Below are positions 1 through 6,205 of a stretch of DNA of 6,224 nucleotides, piece after piece. The stretch covers positions 1 to 6,224 of the forward strand of contig JAEYTU010000503.1 of the NCBI GenBank assembly GCA_023433825.1, written 5' to 3'. The position numbers and the translations under genes are program-made. The stretch's first letter is position 1; each line of letters starts with the position of its first letter. The notes under the pieces are model-generated. The model made no database searches. It was not told where the DNA came from and saw only the letters and a list, made by a program, of their open reading frames with translations. This DNA is from Planctomycetota bacterium. Its GTDB lineage: Bacteria; Planctomycetota; UBA1135; UBA2386.

Positions 1-543
1 TTCGAGTTCCTCGATTCGCACGCGCGCCTCCTCGGCGCGCCGCAGGACGTAGGCGAACAGTGTCCCGGCGAAGATCGCGGTCCCGTATCCGAGCAGCATC
101 GGGACGAACACGTCGGTGCCGCCGAAGTCGAGTAGTGCGTACGGGATTCCGTTGCCGAGCGTCAGCAGCCCGGCGACGAGGTAGCCGATCCGCGGCGGCG
201 CCAACGTCGCGATCTGCGTCGCGAGCGGCACGAGCACGACGCTGACCGGCCCGTATCCGTGCGCGGCGAAGATCAGCGACAGCGCGATGGCGGTCTGCAG
301 CAGGACGTAGGTCCGCAGCTGGATTCGGCCGGCGACGACGCGCCGGAACTCGCGCGTCCCGATCCAACAAAACGCGACGACGAGCCCGAGCACGAACCAG
401 CGCCGGACCGACTCCGACAGGTGCAGGAACGCCGGCAGCGTGGCCAGCAGCGACGCCGCGACGAACAGCACGAGCAGGCGTGGATCGCGCGACGCAGCGG
501 CGGCGGCTGGGTGACCGACCGGAGTTGTCGTCGCGTCGGCCAC
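1..543 (-). CDS. Probable sensor histidine kinase, N-terminal membrane domain (partial)
   Basis: The reading frame is open from a GTG at 543 to the window edge (181 codons), so the C-terminal part is missing. The protein has a short polar Ala-rich N-terminus and then about six hydrophobic segments (roughly residues 22-41, 47-63, 78-94, 98-113, 119-139, 146-167). A charged helix follows (RRAEEARVRIEELE, 168-181) that looks like the start of a coiled coil. A compact multi-pass domain, a segment containing LRTYVLLQTAIAL, and a RRAEEAR-type linker match what I know of NarL-partner (HisKA_3/HATPase) sensor kinases. The kinase core itself is not in the window, so the assignment is an inference. It would act in the inner membrane as the input half of a two-component system. 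The start is uncertain: a GGAA lies 6 nt before GTG 543, while an in-frame GTG at 564 overlaps the dehydrogenase stop as GTGA and would add seven residues. It is the last visible member of the methyltransferase-dehydrogenase unit. Confidence 0.68.
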   Translation of the reverse strand, partial: MADATTTPVGHPAAAAASRDPRLLVLFVAASLLATLPAFLHLSESVRRWFVLGLVVAFCWIGTREFRRVVAGRIQLRTYVLLQTAIALSLIFAAHGYGPVSVVLVPLATQIATLAPPRIGYLVAGLLTLGNGIPYALLDFGGTDVFVPMLLGYGTAIFAGTLFAYVLRRAEEARVRIEELE

Positions 544-560
544 GATCGATTCCGTTGGCG

Positions 561-2129
561 TCACTCGGTGGCGGGCTTGCCCGGCGCGCCGAAGCTGCGC
601 GCGAGCCAGCCCTGATAGCCCTGCAGAGCCGTCCGTTGCAGGTACGGCGCGAGGCCGCGGAGTCCGCCGAGTTCTTCGCCGCCGCCGGCGCGGCCGGGGC
701 CGCCGTGGATCGTCGCCGGCAGCACCATGCCGGGCGGCAGCGACTGCGCGGCGACCTTGTCGTTCGTCGTCCAGACGCGCCCGTGCCACGGTGCGATGCC
801 GAGCACGACGTCGTCGCACCATTCGCGGTCGTCGGTGTAGACCGCTGCGACGAGCCCGCCGCCGCCGAGATTCGTCACGTCGGCCGCGGCGGCACTCGTC
901 CCGTCGTACGGCAGGACGGTCGCAACCGGTCCGAAGACCTCGTCGGCGTGGACGATCGGTGCGTGGGCGTCAGCGGCGACCATCAGCGTCGGCGCGACGA
1001 ACCAACCGCGCGGGTGCGCGCGCGACGGGCCGCCGCAGGCCGCCTTCGTCGCCTTCGCGAGCGCCGTGATGCCGGCCGTCACGCTGTCGAACTGCGCGCG
1101 GCTGGCGAGCGGCCCGACGCGCGTCCGTTCGTCGGCCGGATCGCCGACCGTCATCCCGGACAGGCGGTCGGCGAGCTCGGCGACGACGCTCTCGACGCGA
1201 TCGCTCGGGACGAGGATCCGTCGAACGGCCGTGCACTTCTGACCGGCCTTCTGCGTCATGTCGAGCACGACGTTCGCGAGGAACAGCCCGTAGGTCTCGC
1301 TGTCGGCCGCCGCATCGGGACCGAGGATCGTCGCGTTCAGCGAGTCGGCCTCGATGTTCACGCGGACGCCGCGCTGGACGACGTTGGCGTTGCCGCGGAT
1401 CAGCGCGCCGGTGCGCGACGAGCCGGTGAACGCGACCGTGTCCATCGGCCCCAGGTGATCGATCAGCTTCGTCACGCTGCCGGCGAGGAACTGGAACGCG
1501 CCCTCCGGCAGCACGCCGGACTCGACGACGATCTGTGCCATTCGCCAGGCGATCCACGCGCTCGCGGTGCCGGCCTTCGCGACGACCGGCACGCCGGCGA
1601 GGATCGCGCAGGCGAGCTTCTCGGCCATGCCCCAGCACGGGAAGTTGAACGCGTTGACGTGCACCGCGACGCCGGGCCGCGGGACGAGGACGTGCTGCCC
1701 GTGGAACCGCGCGGTGCGGCCGAGCTGGATCCCGTCGCCGTCGACGAGGAACGGACGGTCGCCGAGATCACGGCCGAACGACGCGTATGCCGCGAGCGTG
1801 CCGGTCGCGCCGTCGACGTCGAACTTGCCGTCGCCGCGCGTGCTGCCCCCGTTGCGCGTCGAGAGGTCGAGCAGTTCGTCGCGGTGTTCGTGCAGCTTCG
1901 CGGAGAGCTGCTTCAGCAGCGCTGCGCGCTGCGGGAACGTCAGCGCGCGCAGTGCCGGCAGCCCGACGTTCCGCGCGTGTGCGAGCACCTGTGCGAAGTC
2001 GATCCCGCCCTGATGGACCTTCGCGATCTCGGTCTCCGTCGTCGGATCGAACAGCGGAAGGGAATCTCCGGACCCGGCGTGCCAGCGGCCGCCGACGTAG
2101 CTCTCGAGGGTCGTCACGAGGTTCGTCAC
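561..2129 (-). CDS. PaaZ/BoxD-type aldehyde dehydrogenase (CoA-linked semialdehyde oxidation)
   Basis: A 522-residue NAD(P)-dependent aldehyde dehydrogenase, full length for the family. It resembles the N-terminal half of PaaZ and stand-alone BoxD throughout: LESYVGGRW at 8-16, PALRALTF at 58-65, HVNAFNFPCWGMAEKLA at 157-173, FTGS at 234-237, EADSLN at 260-265, AGQKCTAVRR at 295-304, EVFGPVATV at 397-405 and HGGPGRAGGGEELGGLR at 475-491. Expected catalytic residues are present: Asn162, Glu260 and nucleophile Cys299. Known relatives oxidise ring-cleavage semialdehyde-CoA products of phenylacetate or benzoate to the acid. No MaoC hydratase domain follows, so it is BoxD-like in architecture. The usual Lys-Pro-Ala at the nucleotide site reads Lys185-Ala-Gly. 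No other aromatic-degradation gene is visible, so the exact substrate is inferred only. GTG 2129 overlaps the upstream stop by 4 nt (GTGA) and has no clear Shine-Dalgarno sequence, suggesting coupled reinitiation. A GTG four codons later (2117) is an alternative start. Confidence 0.88.
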   Translation of the reverse strand: MTNLVTTLESYVGGRWHAGSGDSLPLFDPTTETEIAKVHQGGIDFAQVLAHARNVGLPALRALTFPQRAALLKQLSAKLHEHRDELLDLSTRNGGSTRGDGKFDVDGATGTLAAYASFGRDLGDRPFLVDGDGIQLGRTARFHGQHVLVPRPGVAVHVNAFNFPCWGMAEKLACAILAGVPVVAKAGTASAWIAWRMAQIVVESGVLPEGAFQFLAGSVTKLIDHLGPMDTVAFTGSSRTGALIRGNANVVQRGVRVNIEADSLNATILGPDAAADSETYGLFLANVVLDMTQKAGQKCTAVRRILVPSDRVESVVAELADRLSGMTVGDPADERTRVGPLASRAQFDSVTAGITALAKATKAACGGPSRAHPRGWFVAPTLMVAADAHAPIVHADEVFGPVATVLPYDGTSAAAADVTNLGGGGLVAAVYTDDREWCDDVVLGIAPWHGRVWTTNDKVAAQSLPPGMVLPATIHGGPGRAGGGEELGGLRGLAPYLQRTALQGYQGWLARSFGAPGKPATE

Positions 2130-3595
2130 ACAGTGGGGAAAAGGGGGGGCACGGTACGGCGGTCCTTCGGAGGCGTAAAGCGCGCCCGATCGAGCAGGCG
2201 CTTGGCCGCCGCGAGCGTCGGGCCGGTCCCGCCGACGCGACGGTCGAACGTCGCGATCGCCTCGACGTGGTGCGTGTGCGGGAACATGTCGACCGGCTGC
2301 ACGTCGGCCAGTGCGTAGCCGAACGACTCGAGCTCGGCGGCGTCGCGCCCGAGCGCCGCCGGATCGCACGACACGTAGACGATCCGCTTCGGGACCAGCT
2401 CGCGGCCGATCGCGGCCAGGACACGCGGGTCGGCACCGGCACGCGGCGGATCGAGCAGCACGACGCCGGGTTGCACGCGGTCGCGGACGAGCGCCGTGAT
2501 GCCGGTCTCGACGCGGTCGGCGACGAAGCGAGTGTTCGTGAAGCGATTCGCCTTCGCCGACGCGATCGCGTCTTCGACGCCGACCTCGTTCTCCTCGATG
2601 CCGATCACGGTGCCGACGCGATCGGCGACGGCGAGCCCGAGCAGCCCCCCGCCGCAGTACAGGTCGACGACGGTCGCGTTCGGGGCGGCGGGGACGCGCG
2701 CGCGAACGGCCTCGACGAGCGCGCCGGCGCCGAACGCCGACGTCTGGAAGAACGCGCCCGGCGACGTCGCGAGATGCAGCCCGGCGATCCGGTCGGCGAT
2801 CCGCGGCGGCCCGTGCAGCACGATCGTGCGCCGGCCGAGCAGGCGTTCCGGTGGTCCGTCGTTGCGGTTCCAGGCGATCGTCGTCGCGTGCGGCGCGAGT
2901 TCGGCGACCAGACTCGGCGGCGGCGGTGTCCGCTGCATGACGAACGTCAACGCCGTCTGTCCGGTCGCCGGCGCCGATCGAACGACGATCGCACGCAGTT
3001 CGCCGTGCCCAGTGTGGACGTCGAACGGGACCAAGCCGGCGCCGTTCGCCGCGTCGCTCGCGCGCCGTCCGAGCGCGAAACCGAGCGGGTCGTGCGCTGG
3101 GCACTCTTCGATCGCAATCAGTTCGCGGCTGCGCAGCGCGAACATCCCGGTCACGAGCCCTTCGCGGCGCAGTCCGGCGGCGAGCGCGAGCTTCGTCCGA
3201 TGGCCGTAGGACTCCTTCGGCGCGAGCGTCGCCGAGATCGGCACGTCGCGCCCGAGCGTGTGGCGCAGCGTCCGCGCGAGCCGGTCGGCGCGACTCTGCC
3301 GTTGCAGGTCGGGGTCGACGTGCTGGAGCTGGCAGCCACCGCACCGGCCGAAGTGGCGACAGCGCGGCTTCGCGCGCTGCGGCGACGGGCGTTCGACGCG
3401 GAGCAGGCTCGCGCGCCCGAACTTGCGCGCCGCCGACGTGATCCGGACGCGGAGCCGTTCGCCGGGGATGCCGCCCGCCACGAAGACGATGTAGTCGTCG
3501 ACGCGGCACAGGACGTCCGGACCGTCACCGAACGCGTCCGCGTCGAGCGAGAGTTCCTGACCGACTTCGACGGGGACCGAACGCGGTCGACGCAT
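2126..3595 (-). CDS. rlmD: 23S rRNA (uracil-C5)-methyltransferase, RlmD/RumA type
   Basis: A 489-residue SAM-dependent RNA m5U methyltransferase of the TrmA/RumA family. Residues about 8-72 form a TRAM-like RNA-binding domain. An Fe-S ligand set follows: Cys79, Cys85 and Cys88 (C-x5-C-GG-C) with Cys165 in IEECP, spaced almost as in E. coli RlmD. The Rossmann methyltransferase part has VVDLYCGGGLLGL (309-321) for SAM, DPPRAG at 382-387, nucleophile Cys410 in YVSCDP, and Glu445 in MFPHTHHVEAIA. E. coli RlmD methylates U1939 of 23S rRNA. RlmC or TrmA-like specificity cannot be excluded, but the TRAM plus four-Cys layout favours RlmD. About 39 residues (451-489) extend beyond the usual family end, basic and Pro-rich. 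The ATG at 3595 suits the TRAM start but lacks a convincing Shine-Dalgarno sequence. It is the first gene of the unit that continues into the dehydrogenase. Confidence 0.9.
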   Translation of the reverse strand: MRRPRSVPVEVGQELSLDADAFGDGPDVLCRVDDYIVFVAGGIPGERLRVRITSAARKFGRASLLRVERPSPQRAKPRCRHFGRCGGCQLQHVDPDLQRQSRADRLARTLRHTLGRDVPISATLAPKESYGHRTKLALAAGLRREGLVTGMFALRSRELIAIEECPAHDPLGFALGRRASDAANGAGLVPFDVHTGHGELRAIVVRSAPATGQTALTFVMQRTPPPPSLVAELAPHATTIAWNRNDGPPERLLGRRTIVLHGPPRIADRIAGLHLATSPGAFFQTSAFGAGALVEAVRARVPAAPNATVVDLYCGGGLLGLAVADRVGTVIGIEENEVGVEDAIASAKANRFTNTRFVADRVETGITALVRDRVQPGVVLLDPPRAGADPRVLAAIGRELVPKRIVYVSCDPAALGRDAAELESFGYALADVQPVDMFPHTHHVEAIATFDRRVGGTGPTLAAAKRLLDRARFTPPKDRRTVPPLFPTV

Positions 3596-3684
3596 CGGCG
3601 CATCGTGCAGGGGGTGTCGGCGGCGATCCAGCCGCAGCGATCGCGCGGAGATCCCGCGGAATCGCCGGGCGGCAGGACATCAGC

Positions 3685-3715
3685 CGCGGCCGCTGGTCAC
3701 CGACGCGGCCGCTGG
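3685..3715. repeat. Pair of 12-nt direct repeats with palindromic core
   Basis: The 12-mer CGCGGCCGCTGG occurs at 3685-3696 and 3704-3715, a 19-nt period, and its last nine bases occur again at 3772-3780. The core GCGGCCGC is self-complementary, so the two copies can also pair as an 8-bp stem with an 11-nt loop. The repeats lie in the only intergenic gap over 200 bp, upstream of the methyltransferase unit. They could be tandem protein-binding sites, an RNA structure, or chance in GC-rich DNA. Confidence 0.35.
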
Positions 3716-3744
3716 AGCCGACACGATGATCACGCGGTCGTGCA

Positions 3745-3775
3745 GGCCGCGATCCGAGAGTCGGATCGCTGGGCC
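3745..3775 (-). terminator. Strong hairpin after the propeller gene, possible terminator without U-tract
   Basis: A perfect 9-bp inverted repeat (3749-3757 with 3761-3769) has a 3-nt loop. It can be extended by four more pairs around small bulges to 3745-3775. It starts about 25-30 nt after the propeller stop codon, where a terminator would sit, and no gene overlaps it. No T-run follows on the minus strand, so it is not a canonical Rho-independent terminator. It could instead stabilise the 3' end of the mRNA. Confidence 0.4.
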
Positions 3776-3800
3776 GCTGGGGTGCCTTCCGGGGCGCGCC

Positions 3801-5255
3801 TCAGCGCGCGAACACCGAGAACGACAACCCTCGCGTCGCCGTCAGACCCGCGGGTCCGCTCGCGTCCTGCACGACGAACTGCGCGACGAGGTCGCCGCTG
3901 AGTCCGGACGACGCCGGCACCGGCAGTGGAACCTTCAGCTTGCCGTTCGCATCCGTCGTCGCCGACAGGATCGCGTGCGGCAGCGAGACGTCGACGTTCA
4001 GGCGAATGCCGAGGATCGGCAGGTCGGCGCGCGCGGTGCCGATCACGAGGACGGCGGCCGCGTTTGCCGGCGCGTTCTCGAGTTCGAGTGCGAAGTTCGC
4101 GTTGCCTTGGAATGCGCCGCCGAATCCGTGGATCGCCGGTTCACCGGCCGTGCCGGCCGTCGCCGTGCCGTACCGCCCGACCGCGCCCTTCGGCTTCAGG
4201 ACGAACAGTCCGTTGCTGATGTCGCTGATGTAGATCGTTCCCGACGGCTGGAACGCGTAGCAGCCCCACGCGCCGTTGTAGCCACTGGTCGACGTGTGCG
4301 TGTCGTAGTAGCCGAGCTCGAGCGGCTGCATCGGGTCCGACAGATCGACGCAGCGATACCCCTCGGAGTAGTACGCGGCGTGGATCACACGATCACGCAC
4401 GTAGGCGTTGTGAACCGAAGTGTTCGTCGCGCCCGTGCGGTACGACGAGATCAACTGCGGCGACGCGCGGTTGCCGATGTCGAAGACGCGGATATAGCCG
4501 TTGCCGTTCGTCGTCTCGCTCGTCGTGATCGCGTACCGATCGTCACGGGTCGCCCAGGCGTTGTGACACGCCGAGACGGCGATCGAGCCGACCGAAGTGA
4601 TCGTCGGCAGATTCGCGACGTCCACGATGCGGAACGTCGAACGATTGATCTCGGCGAGGAACGCGAACCCGTTCTGGATGTGCAGGTCGTGCACGTACTG
4701 CGCCGTGTAGCCGGCGATGCGCGTCGGATTGGCCGGGTCGGTCGCGATGTCGAGGACCGGGGTGCCGACGTTGCTCGCGCCGCACGGGTACGCGCGGCCG
4801 TTCACGGTGTCGATCGCGATGTTGTGCGTGTTGGTCCAGCCAGTCAGCGTGAACGTGCGGACGTAGGTCGGCTGGTCCGGGTTCGAGAGGTCGAGGATCT
4901 GCATCCCGCCGCCGCCCTCGGTCACGACGTAGGCGTAGTTGCGGTAGGTGCGGATGTCGCGCCACGTCGACGAACTCCACCCCGACAGGTTCGACGGGAA
5001 CGTCCCGCGCAGGACCGGTTGGCGCGGGTTCGTGCAGTCGACGACGTAGGTGTTCTGGCGGCCGCCGAGGATCGCGTACTCGCGTCCGTCCGGTGCCACG
5101 TAACCCCAGATGTCGTTGAAGCCGGAGTCGCTGGGGCGCAGCGTGCCGAGCAGTTCGACGTTCCGACTGGTCTGGGCGGGGATGCCGGAGACGAGTGCGA
5201 GGACCGCGAACGCAGGGACGGCGCGGTGGAGGACGGTTCGAGTGAGAAGGTGCAT
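3801..5255 (-). CDS. Secreted choice-of-anchor B / LVIVD beta-propeller protein
   Basis: A 484-residue exported protein. The N-terminus is a signal peptide: basic start, hydrophobic stretch at about 12-25, probable cleavage after Ala27 (GIPA|QT). Residues 30-356 resemble the choice-of-anchor B family and contain repeated blades of the type VVDCTNPRQPVLRGTF, ILDLSNPDQPTYVRTF and CVDLSDPMQPLELGYYD. Each blade opens with a polar pair, giving seven units (FNDIW, WRDIR, THNIA, VHDLH, CHNAW, VHNAY, YNGAW), so a seven-bladed propeller is likely. Residues about 361-484 form a separate beta-rich module resembling, from memory, C-terminal modules on exported planctomycete proteins. No transmembrane anchor, LPXTG or PEP-CTERM signal is seen. 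The enzymatic or binding role is unknown. The start is supported by a GGAG (minus strand, 5260-5263) 4 nt before the ATG and by the signal peptide. The gene lies 29 nt after the ispH stop, so cotranscription is plausible. Confidence 0.86.
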   Translation of the reverse strand: MHLLTRTVLHRAVPAFAVLALVSGIPAQTSRNVELLGTLRPSDSGFNDIWGYVAPDGREYAILGGRQNTYVVDCTNPRQPVLRGTFPSNLSGWSSSTWRDIRTYRNYAYVVTEGGGGMQILDLSNPDQPTYVRTFTLTGWTNTHNIAIDTVNGRAYPCGASNVGTPVLDIATDPANPTRIAGYTAQYVHDLHIQNGFAFLAEINRSTFRIVDVANLPTITSVGSIAVSACHNAWATRDDRYAITTSETTNGNGYIRVFDIGNRASPQLISSYRTGATNTSVHNAYVRDRVIHAAYYSEGYRCVDLSDPMQPLELGYYDTHTSTSGYNGAWGCYAFQPSGTIYISDISNGLFVLKPKGAVGRYGTATAGTAGEPAIHGFGGAFQGNANFALELENAPANAAAVLVIGTARADLPILGIRLNVDVSLPHAILSATTDANGKLKVPLPVPASSGLSGDLVAQFVVQDASGPAGLTATRGLSFSVFAR

Positions 5256-5284
5256 GGGACTCCGAGCGCGGTGACCGGGGCAGG

Positions 5285-6187
5285 TCAGGGGGCGCACGGT
5301 AGCCCTCGGGACGAGGCAGCGACACCACCCCCGTCGGGCCGCGCCGTCACCTCGAACGCGCGCAGCGCACGTTCGACGGCGTCGATCGTCGCGTCGGTCG
5401 TCGACGTTCCGGCAGTCAAACCCACGACGTCGCAACCTGCGAACCACGCTGCGTCGAGGTCGGCAGCGGTCTCGACGTGAACGACGCGACGTCCGAGCGC
5501 TTCACAGGTTCGGACCAATTGACGCGTGTTGTTGGAACCGCGCCCGCCGACGACGACGACGACGTCGACCTGCGCCGACAGCGCGACGATGGCGCTCTGT
5601 CGCTGCCGCGTCGGCTCGCAGATCGTGTCGGCGAACGCGACCTCGGCGCGCGGGTTCGCTGCGACGATCGCACCGAACAGCGTCGCGGCGTCCGACTCGG
5701 CCGGCGTCGTCTGACATACGACACCGAGACGCGTGTGCGGCCACGTTCGAACGTCGTCGAGCGACGCGACGACGGTCGCCGCCGACAGGTCGCCGACGAG
5801 TCCGCGGACCTCGACGTGGCCGTGGCGCCCGAGGACGACGACGTGACGACCCTCGCGATCGAACGCGAGCGCCGCCGTGTGCGCGCGCTTGACGAGCGGA
5901 CACGTCGTGTCGATCAGCTCGTGGCCGCGTGCGCGCAGTCGGGCTCGTTCGGCGTCGGCGATTCCATGTGCCGTGATCAAGACGCGCCGCGTCGCGATCG
6001 GTGCCTCGCGCGCGTCTTCGTCGATCTGGCGAAACCCGCGTGCGTCGAGTCCGCGCCGCACCTCGCCGTTGTGGACGAGTTCGCCGTAGATCGTCGTCGC
6101 CTCGGGCGCCTCCGTCGTCGCCGCGGTCTGCAATGCGTCGCGCACGCCGAAGCACATCCCCATCGCGGTTGCTCGGATCACCTGCAT
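5285..6187 (-). CDS. ispH: 4-hydroxy-3-methylbut-2-enyl diphosphate reductase (IspH)
   Basis: A 300-residue cytoplasmic [4Fe-4S] enzyme of the MEP pathway. It reduces HMBPP to a mixture of IPP and DMAPP, the precursors of all isoprenoids. The three cluster cysteines are Cys12 (GMCFGV), Cys96 (DTTCPLV) and Cys190 (DTICEPT). Substrate-site residues are in place: His39 (ELVHNGEV), His74 (AHGI), His124 and Glu126 (GRHGHVEV), Thr160/161 (CQTT), Ser218 and Asn220 (GSNNTR) and Ser262 (AGTSTTD). Length and cysteine spacing match stand-alone IspH, with no S1 domain fusion. The start is well supported: Met1 puts the first cysteine at residue 12, as in E. coli, and GAGG (minus strand, 6194-6197) lies 6 nt before the ATG. 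A run of five GTC codons (5549-5563) encodes poly-Val in a core strand. The last 15-20 residues look non-conserved. A short AT-rich dyad lies just upstream. Confidence 0.95.
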   Translation of the reverse strand: MQVIRATAMGMCFGVRDALQTAATTEAPEATTIYGELVHNGEVRRGLDARGFRQIDEDAREAPIATRRVLITAHGIADAERARLRARGHELIDTTCPLVKRAHTAALAFDREGRHVVVLGRHGHVEVRGLVGDLSAATVVASLDDVRTWPHTRLGVVCQTTPAESDAATLFGAIVAANPRAEVAFADTICEPTRQRQSAIVALSAQVDVVVVVGGRGSNNTRQLVRTCEALGRRVVHVETAADLDAAWFAGCDVVGLTAGTSTTDATIDAVERALRAFEVTARPDGGGVAASSRGLPCAP

Positions 6188-6205
6188 CGTCGTCCTCGCT
6201 GCGTA

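Larger units (their letters stand above)
3596..3800. other. Intergenic spacer between the two gene blocks
   Basis: This 205-bp non-coding gap separates the propeller stop codon from the methyltransferase start. Besides the hairpin and direct repeats listed separately, I see no convincing -35/-10 pair, no tRNA-like fold and no small ORF with a good ribosome binding site. If the hairpin ends the upstream transcript, the promoter of the methyltransferase-dehydrogenase-kinase unit should lie at about 3600-3740. Confidence 0.6.

Noticed and set aside
480..2318. Long plus-strand open frame opposite the dehydrogenase
   Set aside because: The product is Arg-, Ala- and Asp-rich with no family-like motif, and it is fully antisense to a well-recognised enzyme. 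Long antisense frames are expected in DNA this GC-rich.
561..3509. A single 982-residue minus-strand protein with the dehydrogenase at its C-terminus
   Set aside because: The first 450 or so residues are an Arg-rich out-of-frame reading of the methyltransferase gene. Dehydrogenase homology begins only after GTG 2129.
3620..3730. A small gene or structured RNA in the spacer
   Set aside because: Only very short frames without ribosome binding sites occur, and no tRNA-like or known riboswitch pattern is seen. The GC-rich palindromes alone do not support an RNA gene.
1787..3901. 704-codon plus-strand open frame across the methyltransferase gene
   Set aside because: Low-complexity Arg-rich translation, antisense to conserved RlmD and spanning gene boundaries.
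3801..5447. A longer, 548-residue form of the propeller protein
   Set aside because: The extra N-terminal residues overlap the end of ispH and would bury the signal peptide. The ATG at 5255 has a Shine-Dalgarno sequence and a proper signal sequence directly after it.
3726..5480. 584-codon plus-strand open frame opposite the propeller gene
   Set aside because: No recognisable domain or start signal. The minus-strand protein has a signal peptide and clear repeats, so this is a shadow.
5549..5563. Trinucleotide (GAC/GTC)5 tract as a repeat element
   Set aside because: It encodes the Val-rich core strand before the GGRGSNN loop of IspH and is explained by codon choice for Val in a GC-rich genome.
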